The notes: generated from the sequence alone by a model not told the origin. A stretch of DNA of 64,000 nt from SYIM01 sp039800205 (GCA_039800205.1 JBDLRB010000280.1:1-64000), one strand, 5' to 3'; shown: positions 8,855-18,191, numbered from the stretch's first letter. Program-made: numbers and translations.

Positions 8855-9346
8855 ATGCCCACCGCCCCCGTCAAACAGCGTCCGCCCCCCCCGATCCTTG
8901 CAGCCCTCAGCATCCTGCTGCTGGCCCTTCCCGCGCTCCTGACCGACGGCCACGCCCGAGACCGCGGGCCCCAAGCCCTCAAGGGCGCGGAAGACCCACC
9001 CGCGCTCGCCGCGCGCCTGCAGGTGGATGCCAATACCGCGAGCGCCCCCGAGCTGGAACAGATCAAGGGGATCGGCCCACGCACGGCCGAGCGCATCGTT
9101 GAGGCCCGCGAACGGGGCGGCCGATTTCGCGACGAAGACGACTTCAGAAAACGGGTCTCGGGCGTCGGTCCCGCCCGGCTCAAAACCATGCGCACCGCAG
9201 GCTTGATCCTGCCCAGCGCACGCGATCCATTGATGCCCGGCCAGACCTCGAAACGGGTCGAGCTTGTCGTTGGACAAGCGCCCGGTAAGCGGGACCCACG
9301 ACGCGGAATGATCATCGCCCTGCCCCCGCCCGGTCATCCCCGCTAG
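8855..9346 (+). CDS. ComEA-like helix-hairpin-helix DNA-binding protein, exported
   Basis: A 163-residue protein with an N-terminal hydrophobic segment (about residues 13-32) consistent with a signal peptide or anchor. A ComEA-type double helix-hairpin-helix region follows at about residues 57-110 (VDANTASAPELEQIKGIGPRT and a VSGVGPARLKTM second hairpin). ComEA binds incoming DNA in the periplasm during natural transformation. After the domain there is a ~50-residue Pro/Arg-rich tail not present in minimal ComEA proteins. It is a single gene upstream of ubiA. Many proteobacterial ComEA-like proteins have not been tested for competence. Confidence 0.8.
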   Translation: MPTAPVKQRPPPPILAALSILLLALPALLTDGHARDRGPQALKGAEDPPALAARLQVDANTASAPELEQIKGIGPRTAERIVEARERGGRFRDEDDFRKRVSGVGPARLKTMRTAGLILPSARDPLMPGQTSKRVELVVGQAPGKRDPRRGMIIALPPPGHPR

Positions 9347-9391
9347 CCCCCGGTGCTTCGTCCGTGTTGGCCCGTACGCTTCGATCACCCA

Positions 9392-9418
9392 TTGGGCGTT
9401 GCGCAGGTTCGTTACACT
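9392..9418 (+). promoter_or_regulatory. Weak candidate promoter for ubiA
   Basis: TTGGGC (9392-9397) and TACACT (9413-9418) are spaced by 15 bases, and the -10 box ends 39 bases before the preferred ubiA start. The short spacing makes this a low-confidence call. Confidence 0.25.
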
Positions 9419-9457
9419 GGCGGTTTAGCGACTGCTCCGCAGGGACCCCAGCCCGCA

Positions 9458-10342
9458 ATGATCGCCGACTCGTCCCCCCGCTCGCGAATCGGCGAGCGTC
9501 TGGTGCTCTACTTCAGACTGGTCCGCCTGCATCGGCCCATTGGCACCTTGCTTCTCTTGTGGCCCACGCTTTGGGCATTGGTCCTGGCCAGCGATCCCTG
9601 GCCCGACGCCTACACTGTCTTTGCCTTCTGTCTGGGTACGCTGCTGATGCGCTCGGCGGGCTGTGCCATCAACGATTATGCGGACCGCGATTTCGATCGG
9701 CACGTGGCCCGAACGGTCGATCGCCCAGTCACGTCCGGACGCATTCGGCCCTGGGAGGCGATCGCGCTCTTTTGCGTGCTGTCCCTGCTGGCCCTGCCCT
9801 TGATCATCCCCTTCAATGCGCTCACCTGGGGGCTTGCTGTGGTTGCCGCATTTCTGGCGGGCAGTTACCCCTTCACCAAGCGCTTTCTTGCGATCCCGCA
9901 GGCCTACCTGGGCGTCGCCTTCGGCTTTGGCATTCCCATGGCGTTTGCTGCGATCCAGAACGCACTACCGCCGGTCGCCTGGATTCTGCTGGCCGCCAAT
10001 ATCGCCTGGGCCATCGCCTACGACACCGAATATGCGATGGTCGATCGCGATGACGATCTCAAGATCGGTATTCGCACCTCGGCCATCACCTTTGGCCGGT
10101 TCGACGTGACGGCCGTGATGGTCTGCTACGCGAGCACCCTGGTCCTGTTGGGCATCGCGGGTCAAATGCTGGATGCAGGACCGGCCTTCGCTGCAGGCCT
10201 GGTCGCTTCAGGCGGCATTGCCCTCTATCACTACGGGCTGATTCGCACGCGCACCCGCGAGGGGTGCTTCAAGGCCTTCAACCACAACACCTGGTTCGGT
10301 GCGGCGGTCTTTGCGGGGATCGTGATCGATCGTCTGCTTTGA
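9458..10342 (+). CDS. ubiA: 4-hydroxybenzoate octaprenyltransferase
   Basis: This integral membrane prenyltransferase attaches the polyprenyl tail to 4-hydroxybenzoate in ubiquinone synthesis. The 294-residue protein has both aspartate-rich Mg-diphosphate motifs: NDYADRDFDRHVARTVDRP near residue 88 and YDTEYAMVDRDDDLKIGIRT near residue 189. Multiple hydrophobic helices are present. The frame is open from 9353, but the first 35 codons are atypical. ATG 9458 gives the expected start just ahead of the LYFRLVRLHRPIGTLLLLWPTLW region. ubiG, another ubiquinone gene, lies at 25.5 kb. Confidence 0.96.
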   Translation: MIADSSPRSRIGERLVLYFRLVRLHRPIGTLLLLWPTLWALVLASDPWPDAYTVFAFCLGTLLMRSAGCAINDYADRDFDRHVARTVDRPVTSGRIRPWEAIALFCVLSLLALPLIIPFNALTWGLAVVAAFLAGSYPFTKRFLAIPQAYLGVAFGFGIPMAFAAIQNALPPVAWILLAANIAWAIAYDTEYAMVDRDDDLKIGIRTSAITFGRFDVTAVMVCYASTLVLLGIAGQMLDAGPAFAAGLVASGGIALYHYGLIRTRTREGCFKAFNHNTWFGAAVFAGIVIDRLL

Positions 10343-10372
10343 TGCACGAGCCCTCTGGACGACCGACCCCGC

Positions 10373-11221
10373 CTAGGGTGCGTCGGTACCGAAGGCCTGG
10401 CCCATTTCTGCACCGCGCGCTGCGGCTGCGCTCAGGGCCTCGCGCATCAGGCCGGTGAGATCGTGCGCATCCATCACCGCCAGCGCTGCCGCCGTGGTCC
10501 CGCCCTTTGACGTGACTCGCTCACGCAGGACCGATGGCGGCTCGGTCGCGCGACTCGCGAGCTCGGCCGCACCACTGAAGGTCGCCAGCGTCAGACGGCG
10601 TGCCTGTGCCGCATCCAGACCGAGCGCAATCCCCGCCTGCTCGATCGCCTCCATGAACCGGAATACATAGGCCGGCCCGCTGCCACTCAGGGCGGTGACT
10701 GCATCGATCAAGGCCTCGTCGTCCACCCAGACGACCTCACCCACCGCAGCCATGATCGACTCGGCAACGGCCCGATCCGCCTCGCCCTGACCGGGATCAA
10801 ACAGGTACAGACCGGTGACCCCGCGTCCAATCAGTGCGGGCGTATTCGGCATGCTTCGGATGATTCGCCGGTGGCCCCCCAGCCAGCGGGACAGATCGAT
10901 GGCTCGAATACCCGCCGCGACGCTGATCACAAGCGGCGTACGCGGACCGCAGAGTTGGCCCAGCGTCCGGGCCAGACCGAGCGCTACCTCACGCATCTGC
11001 TGCGGCTTGACGGCCAGAACGATGACCTCCGCGCCGTCGAACGCTTCAGCGACCGCTGCCTCAAAGACGCGGACGGCAGGCCACCGGGCTCGAAGGGCCT
11101 CGCGCTGCGTCGCCGATGGATCGATGACCGCAATCTCCGGCGGATGGTCCGCCCCGCGTGCGAGCAAGCCCCCGACCAACGCACTGGCCATGTTGCCGCC
11201 CCCCACAAAACTCATTTTCAT
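10373..11221 (-). CDS. proC: Pyrroline-5-carboxylate reductase
   Basis: This enzyme catalyses the last step of proline synthesis, the NAD(P)H-dependent reduction of pyrroline-5-carboxylate. The 282-residue protein starts MKMSFVGGGNMASALVGGLL, the dinucleotide-binding glycine motif. It has VLAVKPQQM and the C-terminal signature block with VTALSGSGPAYVF, followed by TSKGGTTAAAL. Cytoplasmic. It is convergent with ubiA (30-base gap) and downstream of lapB on the same strand, with 18 bases between them, so co-transcription is possible. Confidence 0.97.
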   Translation of the reverse strand: MKMSFVGGGNMASALVGGLLARGADHPPEIAVIDPSATQREALRARWPAVRVFEAAVAEAFDGAEVIVLAVKPQQMREVALGLARTLGQLCGPRTPLVISVAAGIRAIDLSRWLGGHRRIIRSMPNTPALIGRGVTGLYLFDPGQGEADRAVAESIMAAVGEVVWVDDEALIDAVTALSGSGPAYVFRFMEAIEQAGIALGLDAAQARRLTLATFSGAAELASRATEPPSVLRERVTSKGGTTAAALAVMDAHDLTGLMREALSAAAARGAEMGQAFGTDAP

Positions 11222-11239
11222 CGGTCTCCCTCCACGCTT

Positions 11240-12451
11240 TCATCCAGAGCTCTGATCCTCGGCACGCAAGGGCGAAACCGTATCCCAGCGTGCACATCCA
11301 GGGCACTGCCAGTAATACTGGCGCGCCCGGAACCCGCACTGTGTGCACAAATGGGGCGACTGCAGCTTGGCCTGCGCATCCAGCAGCCCCCCCGCCAGCG
11401 AAAGAATCGCCGCGTCGAATCGGGACGGCCCCACCTGCGTCCGCCAGGCGATCACACCCGAAAGCCCGGCCAGACTGGGCTTGTCCTCGAGGGCATGGAC
11501 CGCCCAGGCAGCCGCCTGCTCATCGCCGTCCCGGCGCCGCAGGGCCTCGAACAACTGGAGAAAGACCGCAGTGGTCGGGTGCCGATGCCACTGGTCACGC
11601 AGGCCCTCGATCGCCTCGGCGATCCGTCCGAGGTGGGCATGTGCCTGCACCCAGCGTGCGACGATCAGGTTGAAATGGCTTGACTCCGACCGACGCAGCG
11701 CATCCCAGGCCACAATCGCATCGGCGAAACGGGATTCAAGTTCGGCGAGTTGACCACGCAGCAAGGCCACTCGGGGATGCCCAACGCCGGCCATCTCGTG
11801 GTCGGCCTGATCGAGATGAGTACGAATGGGATCTGCGCCGGTCGGAGCGCTCACCGGAACGGTTCGCCGTGCCGACAGCAGACGCTCTGCCTCCTCGCAG
11901 TGGAACTGGGCAAGACGCAGTCGATCATGATGCGTGCGATCGCCCGGGGCCTGCATCGACGCGAGTTCAATGGCTCGTGGCCAGTCACGCATCATTTCTG
12001 CGATATCGATCCGATGCCGTAGCGCAGCCGCAAGATGCTGACCGCCGGCCGCCAGCCGCTCGAAGGCCTGGTCGGCCCGATCGAGCAGTCCCGCCTTCAG
12101 AAAATCCTGAGCCAGTTCAAAGAGCGCCTGCTCGCGCAGGGCTGGATCGATATCCGAACGATCGAGCAGATTCTGATGGACACGGATCGCACGGTCGGTC
12201 TCCCCCCGGCGCCGAAACAGCTTACCCAGGGCAAAGTGCAATTCGATGGTTTCAGGGTCGATCCGGACCACATCGACGAAAGCGTCGACCGCTCGGTCGG
12301 ATTGGTCGTTCAACAGAAAATTGAGACCGCGGAAATAGGCGTCCGGCAGGGTCGGCCGGGCCGCCCGGACACGGGATTCGTGCCGCGCAGCCCACCAACC
12401 CAGCGCAAACACGACGGGCAGCACCAGAAGCCAGTAGACGTCGAATTCCAT
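11240..12451 (-). CDS. lapB: LPS assembly regulator LapB (YciM), TPR and rubredoxin-like protein
   Basis: A 403-residue protein anchored by an N-terminal hydrophobic helix (WLLVLPVVFALGWWAAR). It carries tetratricopeptide repeats across most of its length (for example YFRGLNFLLNDQSDRAVDAF) and ends in a rubredoxin-like metal site with two CxxC pairs (CTQCGF and CPGC). In E. coli it cooperates with FtsH to control LpxC and hence LPS synthesis. lapA lies directly upstream, as in enterobacteria. Its length is close to that of the E. coli protein (389). Confidence 0.94.
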   Translation of the reverse strand: MEFDVYWLLVLPVVFALGWWAARHESRVRAARPTLPDAYFRGLNFLLNDQSDRAVDAFVDVVRIDPETIELHFALGKLFRRRGETDRAIRVHQNLLDRSDIDPALREQALFELAQDFLKAGLLDRADQAFERLAAGGQHLAAALRHRIDIAEMMRDWPRAIELASMQAPGDRTHHDRLRLAQFHCEEAERLLSARRTVPVSAPTGADPIRTHLDQADHEMAGVGHPRVALLRGQLAELESRFADAIVAWDALRRSESSHFNLIVARWVQAHAHLGRIAEAIEGLRDQWHRHPTTAVFLQLFEALRRRDGDEQAAAWAVHALEDKPSLAGLSGVIAWRTQVGPSRFDAAILSLAGGLLDAQAKLQSPHLCTQCGFRARQYYWQCPGCARWDTVSPLRAEDQSSG

Positions 12452-12521
12452 GGGTACTCAGGCTGGGGCGATCGAACGCACTGCGGCCCGTCCCCCACCG
12501 TCCACCGGACCGTTCAAGAGA

Positions 12522-12872
12522 TCAGACTCCGAGCGGCGTGGACGCGCTGGCCGGGGGCGGAGCGATCACAGGGGCCTGCTCGTTCGACGTACGATCCGTC
12601 GCCGACCCATCCGTGTGGCGAGTCGCAAGCCGAAGCTCCTTTTTCAGGTGGGCGATCTCACGCCTCAGACGGAACAGGGCCGGCACTGCAGCGAGCAGCC
12701 CCAGCACCGCTCCCACACCCATGAAGACGAGCAGGAAGACGACGAGCGGCGCACGCCAGGTGCGCGCATATCCGGAAAACAGCCTCAGCTCGACCGGATC
12801 GGTGTTGGACAGCGCAAACCCGAGCGCCAGGACAAAGAGGAGGAGATAGAAAATCCACGACAGGATGCGCAT
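12522..12872 (-). CDS. lapA: LapA family (DUF1049) inner-membrane protein
   Basis: A 116-residue protein with two hydrophobic helices, at about residues 2-20 and 40-65. It has the family pattern of a short N-terminal helix, an NTDPVELRLF segment, a second helix and a coiled tail containing LRREIAHLKKELR. It partners LapB in coordinating LPS assembly. It sits 70 bases upstream of lapB and about 155 bases after ihfB in the same direction. I see no gene in the 12873-13027 gap. Confidence 0.88.
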   Translation of the reverse strand: MRILSWIFYLLLFVLALGFALSNTDPVELRLFSGYARTWRAPLVVFLLVFMGVGAVLGLLAAVPALFRLRREIAHLKKELRLATRHTDGSATDRTSNEQAPVIAPPPASASTPLGV

Positions 12873-13027
12873 GGGCGAGGGCTCCAGCGGACAGCATGCA
12901 GAGGCAGACGACTCGGTTGCCAGACCGTTGAACGATCCGACGGCTCAGGGCTTCAGCATACGACAGACTGACCGATCCGGACGCAGCACAGGCCGCAACG
13001 GGAGGCTCACCCGACCGTCTCGGACGA

Positions 13028-13333
13028 TCAACGGTTTGAGGAGGGCTCGCCCACCGCCAGGTCGACCCGTTCCCGGAGGTCCTTGCCGGCCTTGAAGTGG
13101 GGCACCCGCTTGCCCGGGACCATGACCTTTTCGCCGGATTTCGGGTTTCGACCCACCCGAGGGGGCCGGTACGAGACCGCGAAGCTGCCAAAGCCGCGCA
13201 CTTCGATCCGCTGGCCTGCAGCAAGGGTTCGGGCCATCGCTTCGAGGATGGTCCGCACCGCAAACTCGGCGTCTTTCGCAACCAGTTGAGGGAATTGCTC
13301 GGCCAGACGCTCGATCAATTCCGATCGGGTCAT
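13028..13333 (-). CDS. ihfB: Integration host factor subunit beta
   Basis: A 101-residue DNA-bending HU-family protein that forms the IHF heterodimer with IhfA. It shows MTRSELIERLAE at the start, RIEVRGFGSFAV, and the DNA-contact arm RNPKSGEKVMVPGKRVPHFKAGK. The frame is open to 13420, but ATG 13333 is preferred. It is preceded by a strong GGAGGT ribosome site and gives the standard N-terminus. It follows rpsA in the same direction, the usual order in proteobacteria. Confidence 0.97.
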   Translation of the reverse strand: MTRSELIERLAEQFPQLVAKDAEFAVRTILEAMARTLAAGQRIEVRGFGSFAVSYRPPRVGRNPKSGEKVMVPGKRVPHFKAGKDLRERVDLAVGEPSSNR

Positions 13334-13423
13334 CGGATCGACCTCCGGAGACGCGTCGCCGACCGGCGGCTCGCGGCCGCCGGCGGCGTCCTCCGGCAAC
13401 GCCGGAGAGACGCTTCGCACCGC

Positions 13424-15115
13424 TTACTCCTTGGCCGTATCGAGTTTGGCCCGCAGCAACGCCCCAAGATTGGTCGTGCCGCTGGCCGCGCCGCTTTCGG
13501 CCTGCATCCGCTGCAGGGCTTCGGCGGTCTCGACCGTATCCTTGGCCTTGATCGACAGACTGATCGAGCGGTTCTTGCGATCGACGTTGATCACCATCGC
13601 ATCCACCTCGTCGCCCTCCTTCAGGTGATTGCGCGCATCCTCGACGCGATCACGGGAGATTTCAGAGGCACGCAGGTAACCCTCGACGTCACCCCCCAGA
13701 CTGATGGTGGCGCCCCGCGCGTCAACGCTCGTGACCGTTCCCTTGACCACAGCGCCCTTCTCGTGACTGGCGGCGTAGTTGTTGAAGGGGTCTCCGTCGA
13801 GCTGCTTGATGCCCAGCGAGATGCGCTCGCGCTCGGTATCGATCGCCAGCACCACTGCATCGATCTCGTCGCCCTTGCGGAAGTTGCGAACCGCCTCTTC
13901 GCCCGTCAGGCTCCAGGACAGATCGGACAGGTGGACCAGCCCGTCGATGCCACCGGGCAGACCGATGAACACGCCGAAGTCGGTGATCGACTTGATCATG
14001 CCGCGCACGCGATCGCCCTTGCGGTGATTCTCGGCGAACTCCTGCCAGGGATTGGGTCGGCACTGCTTCATGCCAAGCGAAATCCGGCGGCGCTCTTCGT
14101 CGATCTCGAGCACCATGACCTCGGTCTCGTCGCCCAGGGCAACGACCTTGCCGGGGTTGACGTTCTTGTTGGTCCAGTCCATCTCGGACACGTGGACCAG
14201 GCCTTCGATCCCCGGCTCGATCTCGACAAACGCGCCGTAGTCGGTGATGTTGGTGACCTTGCCGAAAATACGCGTGCCCTGCGGATAGCGTCGGGCAATG
14301 CCGACCCACGGATCGTCGCCCAGTTGCTTGACGCCCAGCGAGACCCGGTTCTTTTCCTGGTCGAACTTGAGCACCTTGGCGGTGACTTCCTGACCCACCT
14401 GCAGGACCTCGGACGGATGGCGAACGCGACGCCATGCCATGTCGGTGATGTGCAAGAGGCCGTCGATGCCGCCCAGATCGATGAACGCGCCGTAATCGGT
14501 GATGTTCTTGACCAGACCGGTGATGATTGCGCCTTCGCGCAGGGTCTCGAGCAGCTTGGCCCGCTCTTCGCCCTGGGTCAGTTCGAGGATGGCCCGACGC
14601 GACAACACGACGTTGTTGCGCTTGCGGTCGAGCTTGATGACCTTGAAATCCATGGTCTTGCCCTCGAAGGGCGAGGTGTCCTTGACCGGGCGCGTGTCGA
14701 TCAGCGAACCCGGAAGGAAGGCACGGATACCATTGGTCATCACCGTCAGGCCCCCTTTGACCTTGCCGGTGATCGTGCCCGTGACGGGCTCGCCCGAGTC
14801 GAGGGCTTTTTCGAGGTTGATCCAGGCGGCCAGACGCTTCGCGCGGTCGCGCGACAGACGCGTTTCGCCGTAACCGTCCTCGAGCGAGTCGATCGCCACG
14901 GTGACGAAATCGCCCTCGCCGACGTCGAGTTCGCCCCGATCGTCGTGGAATTCCTCGATGGGGATGAAGCTCTCGGATTTGAGACCGGCATTGACAACGA
15001 CATAGTTGTGATCAATGCGGACCACCTCTGCGGTGATCACTTCGCCCTGACGCATTTCCTGGCGCTTGAGGGATTCCTCAAAGAGGGCGGCAAAACTTTC
15101 GGTTGCAGTAGTCAA
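13424..15115 (-). CDS. rpsA: 30S ribosomal protein S1
   Basis: About 563 residues with six S1 RNA-binding repeats. The first two bind the ribosome and the rest grip mRNA. Characteristic pieces are FAALFEESL at the start and repeated ITDYGAFIDLGGIDGLLHITDMAW-type cores. No ATG exists near the expected start. Reading begins at a TTG, either 15115 (giving MTTATESFAALF, with GGAA about 7 bases upstream) or 15127. I prefer 15115. A weak start fits the known autoregulation of rpsA. It follows cmk after a 177-base leader and precedes ihfB. Confidence 0.94.
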   Translation of the reverse strand: MTTATESFAALFEESLKRQEMRQGEVITAEVVRIDHNYVVVNAGLKSESFIPIEEFHDDRGELDVGEGDFVTVAIDSLEDGYGETRLSRDRAKRLAAWINLEKALDSGEPVTGTITGKVKGGLTVMTNGIRAFLPGSLIDTRPVKDTSPFEGKTMDFKVIKLDRKRNNVVLSRRAILELTQGEERAKLLETLREGAIITGLVKNITDYGAFIDLGGIDGLLHITDMAWRRVRHPSEVLQVGQEVTAKVLKFDQEKNRVSLGVKQLGDDPWVGIARRYPQGTRIFGKVTNITDYGAFVEIEPGIEGLVHVSEMDWTNKNVNPGKVVALGDETEVMVLEIDEERRRISLGMKQCRPNPWQEFAENHRKGDRVRGMIKSITDFGVFIGLPGGIDGLVHLSDLSWSLTGEEAVRNFRKGDEIDAVVLAIDTERERISLGIKQLDGDPFNNYAASHEKGAVVKGTVTSVDARGATISLGGDVEGYLRASEISRDRVEDARNHLKEGDEVDAMVINVDRKNRSISLSIKAKDTVETAEALQRMQAESGAASGTTNLGALLRAKLDTAKE

Positions 15116-15190
15116 GTGGTTTTCCAATTGTCAAAAAAACACGCCGAACAGTCGTGCAGAACATCTGGGCGCAGAAAAAACCACCCCAGG

Positions 15191-15208
15191 CGATGCTTTT
15201 GCGCATCG
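15191..15208 (-). other. Hairpin in the cmk-rpsA intergenic leader
   Basis: CGATGC and GCATCG flank a 6-base loop. On the minus strand the hairpin is followed about 10 bases later by a run of six T. It could be a weak terminator for cmk or a structure in the rpsA leader. The gap between stem and T-run argues against a classic terminator. Confidence 0.25.
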
Positions 15209-15292
15209 TCCTGATCACGACAGACCAGCGGAGTTGAACGACGACCGGTTCGTGCGGACAAACCAGCCCCCAGCCAAAACATACCGAATCGG

Positions 15293-15973
15293 CTAAGCTG
15301 ATCCGGATGCTTCGATCCTGCGCCATGCTTCCAGGACCGCCTGAACCGTCTGGTCGATATCAAGCGACGAGGAATCAATCTGCAGTGCCCCATGCGGAAC
15401 CACAAGCGGCGCGTGCGCTCGGGAACGATCCCGCGCATCGCGCTGTTCGAGGTCCTGCAAAAGACCATCAAGATTAGCAGAAAACCCTTTCTCGATCAAC
15501 TGTTTATACCGCCGCTCGGCTCGGGCGCGCGCGTCAGCGGTCAGAAAGATCCGGAGCGAGGCGTCGGGAAACACCACCGTCCCCATGTCTCGCCCATCCG
15601 CCACCAGCCCAGGCCAGACGCGAAACGCACGCTGCCGCGCGAGCAGGGCCTGGCGGACCTCCTGGCGCACCGCGATCCGGGAGGCGGCTTCACCGACCGA
15701 TTCGGCCCGGATTGCATCGGTCACGTCTCGACGACGCAAGAGGATTCGCCCATCGGCAAACACCGTATCCAGCTCACCCGCCCGCGCGGCAAGCTGCTCG
15801 GCGTCCTCGAGCCCGACGCCGTCCCACTGCGCCGCCAACGCCGTCAGCCGATACAGGGCCCCCGAGTCCAGGTAATGCCAACCGAGGGTTCGGGCCACAC
15901 GCTGCGCAACCGTGCCTTTGCCCGAGGCGGTCGGGCCATCGATCGCGATGACCGGTGCGGCCCGTGCGGTCAT
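15293..15973 (-). CDS. cmk: Cytidylate kinase
   Basis: This enzyme phosphorylates CMP and dCMP with ATP in pyrimidine nucleotide salvage and synthesis. The 226-residue protein has the Walker A variant IDGPTASGKGTVAQRVA at residues ~10-26, followed by YLDSGALYR, then a DGRDMGTVVFPDA block and an LTADARARAERRYKQL lid region. Its ATG overlaps the aroA stop (ATGA, 15970-15973), so the two are translationally coupled. Order aroA-cmk-rpsA is widely conserved. Confidence 0.97.
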   Translation of the reverse strand: MTARAAPVIAIDGPTASGKGTVAQRVARTLGWHYLDSGALYRLTALAAQWDGVGLEDAEQLAARAGELDTVFADGRILLRRRDVTDAIRAESVGEAASRIAVRQEVRQALLARQRAFRVWPGLVADGRDMGTVVFPDASLRIFLTADARARAERRYKQLIEKGFSANLDGLLQDLEQRDARDRSRAHAPLVVPHGALQIDSSSLDIDQTVQAVLEAWRRIEASGSA

Positions 15974-17301
15974 GATCGCGCCACGATCCGGAGCCCGCTC
16001 GCAGAGGAACGTTCGACAAAGCCCGGGAAGGAGGTGGCCACGTTGTCCGTGTCCTCAATGCGAATGGTGCCCGCCGCACGCAGCGCAGCCATCGCAAAGG
16101 ACATGGCGATTCGGTGATCCCCGTGCGAGGCGATCGTGCCGCTGCGAAAGACCGGCGCAGCAGCATCCTCGCCCTGCGGGCGCCCCGCGATCACCATCCC
16201 GTCGTCCGTGGCGCGCGCCTCGACTCCCAAGGCATGCAAGCCGTCGGCCATCACGGCGATCCGGTCGGACTCCTTGACTCGAAGCTCCTCGGCTCCGGTC
16301 ACGACCGTTCGGCCTTCAGCGCAGGCCGCAGCAACGAACAGCACTGGAAATTCGTCAATTGCCAGCGGGACGAGTTCGGGGGGCACATCGATCCCATGCA
16401 GACGGGCATGACGCACATGCAGATCGGCCACCGGTTCACCGCCAACCGTCCGGTGATTCAGCAGCTCGATCTTTGCACCCATCAAGCGAAGAATGGACAG
16501 GATGCCCGTTCGCGTGGGATTGATGCCCACGTGCTCCAGCAGCAGGTCAGCGCCCGGCGAAATCGATGCGCCGACCAGGAAGAATGCGGCTGATGAAATA
16601 TCGGCCGGAACATCGATCTGGGTGGCGCGCAGGCGCTGGCCCCCACGAAGCCGGACGCTTGACCCCTCGCGCTCGATCGTGACCCCGAACCCCTCGAGCA
16701 TCCGCTCGGTGTGATCGCGGGTGGGCGCGGGTTCGGTGACCTCGGTCACCCCCTGGGCATACAAGCCCGCAAGGAGCAGCGCGGATTTGACCTGGGCACT
16801 GGCCATCGGCATCTCATAGCGAATACCCTTCAGGCCGCTCACGGGCTCGATCCGGACCGGCGGACGCCCCTCCTGAGTCCGGATGTCCGCCCCCATGCGC
16901 GCGAGCGGATCAGCGACCCGACGCATCGGCCGCTTGCTCAGACTCTCATCGCCAATCAGCGTTGACGCAAAAGACTGCCCGGAAAGCAGGCCGATCAGCA
17001 GTCGCATCGCGGTCCCCGCGTTGCCGCAATCGAGCGGATGCGATGCCCCACGCAAACCGTGGAGCCCAACCCCCTCGACCGTAACGCGCCCGGCCTCCGG
17101 GCCCTCAATGGCAACGCCGAGGCTGCGAAACACGTTCATCGTCGAGAGCGCATCAGCGCCCTCGAGAAAGCCGCTCACTTCGGTGTGTCCATCGGCGATC
17201 GCGCCCAGCATGATCGACCGGTGGGAGATTGACTTGTCACCGGGTACACGAACGCGCCCCGTCAGGCATCCGCCCGCTCCAACCTCAAAACATGCCGCCA
17301 T
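15970..17301 (-). CDS. aroA: 3-phosphoshikimate 1-carboxyvinyltransferase (EPSP synthase)
   Basis: This shikimate-pathway enzyme joins phosphoenolpyruvate to shikimate 3-phosphate. The 443-residue protein shows VPGDKSISHRS, the GNAGTAMRLL signature, a DESLSKRPM block and the late GDHRIAMSFA motif. The frame extends to a TTG at 17328 that overlaps the tyrA stop. ATG 17301 has an AAAGGAA ribosome site 6-8 bases upstream and is preferred. It sits in an operon with tyrA upstream and cmk downstream. The conserved LPG-type residues that confer herbicide sensitivity were not examined in detail. Confidence 0.97.
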   Translation of the reverse strand: MAACFEVGAGGCLTGRVRVPGDKSISHRSIMLGAIADGHTEVSGFLEGADALSTMNVFRSLGVAIEGPEAGRVTVEGVGLHGLRGASHPLDCGNAGTAMRLLIGLLSGQSFASTLIGDESLSKRPMRRVADPLARMGADIRTQEGRPPVRIEPVSGLKGIRYEMPMASAQVKSALLLAGLYAQGVTEVTEPAPTRDHTERMLEGFGVTIEREGSSVRLRGGQRLRATQIDVPADISSAAFFLVGASISPGADLLLEHVGINPTRTGILSILRLMGAKIELLNHRTVGGEPVADLHVRHARLHGIDVPPELVPLAIDEFPVLFVAAACAEGRTVVTGAEELRVKESDRIAVMADGLHALGVEARATDDGMVIAGRPQGEDAAAPVFRSGTIASHGDHRIAMSFAMAALRAAGTIRIEDTDNVATSFPGFVERSSASGLRIVARS

Positions 17302-17324
17302 GGTGTTCCTTTGCCCCGTTGGGC

Positions 17325-18191
17325 TCAATCGATCCGCCGCCGCCAGCGGCTCGAAGTGTCGAGAATCTCGACGAGCGCCCCACGATCGCGCCGCTCGAGG
17401 GCGTCAATCATGCGCTCGATTTCCTGCCTGAAACGGGCCGCCGACTCGAGTACAGGCGTCACGTTATCCAGCAGGATACCTGCCCAGAGATCGGCCGGTG
17501 AGGCCGCAATACGGCTGGTGTCGCGCAGTCCCGCTCCGGCATACTGGATCGCCTCCTCAGCCAGGTCGCCGCGCGCAATCGACGCCCCAAGCGCAAAGGC
17601 CACCGCGTGCGGCCAATGCGAAACTTCGGCAAAGACCCGATCATGGAGTTCGGGCTCCACCTCGGAAAATCGCGCCCCGGTCACGCCCAGGACCCGACGC
17701 CAGCCCTCGCACCAGCGGACCTGCTCGGGGATCGCGGGGCAGAACAGCCAGCGGCGATCGCGAAACAGGTCTGGGCGCGCAGCATCCGGACCATTGCGCT
17801 CAGACCCGGCAATGGGATGCCCGGGTAGAAAGCGCTCGAAGGCGGGTCCAAGTTCGTGACGGGCCGCCTCGATCACCGATGATTTGGCGCTCGCGCAGTC
17901 CGTGACCAGCGCGTCAGCGCGCAGGGCCGGGCGCAAGGCGCGAAAAACTGCGGGGAGCGCTGGGATCGGGGCCGCCAACACGACGCGGTCGGCGTCTCGG
18001 ACCGCGTCGGCCACGCCGGTGGCCAATCGATCGATCAGCCCGAGTTCAAGCGCTCTTGGACCATCGGGTTCGGGACTGTAGCCGATGACCTCGCGGCAGG
18101 TCCCGGCCTGCCGCAGCGCCGACGCGACCGATCCACCGACCATACCGACCCCGATGACCGCAACCCGCAGGCCATCCGAAGCCTCATTCAT
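17325..18191 (-). CDS. tyrA: Prephenate dehydrogenase
   Basis: This enzyme oxidatively decarboxylates prephenate (or arogenate) on the route to tyrosine. The 288-residue, single-domain protein has an N-terminal Rossmann motif VAVIGVGMVGGSVASAL, a VTDCASAKSSVIEAA segment and HPIAGSERNGPDAA, typical of monofunctional TyrA. No chorismate mutase domain is fused; that activity is on pheA here. ATG 18191 overlaps the hisC stop (ATGA). The frame extends to 18275, but the upstream part lies inside hisC. Confidence 0.94.
   Translation of the reverse strand: MNEASDGLRVAVIGVGMVGGSVASALRQAGTCREVIGYSPEPDGPRALELGLIDRLATGVADAVRDADRVVLAAPIPALPAVFRALRPALRADALVTDCASAKSSVIEAARHELGPAFERFLPGHPIAGSERNGPDAARPDLFRDRRWLFCPAIPEQVRWCEGWRRVLGVTGARFSEVEPELHDRVFAEVSHWPHAVAFALGASIARGDLAEEAIQYAGAGLRDTSRIAASPADLWAGILLDNVTPVLESAARFRQEIERMIDALERRDRGALVEILDTSSRWRRRID

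Noticed and set aside
13097..15214. A 705-codon open frame on the plus strand opposite ihfB and rpsA
   Set aside because: It mirrors the real genes. High GC and the codon periodicity of rpsA leave the opposite strand open. Its product has no recognisable domain, whereas rpsA and ihfB are certain.
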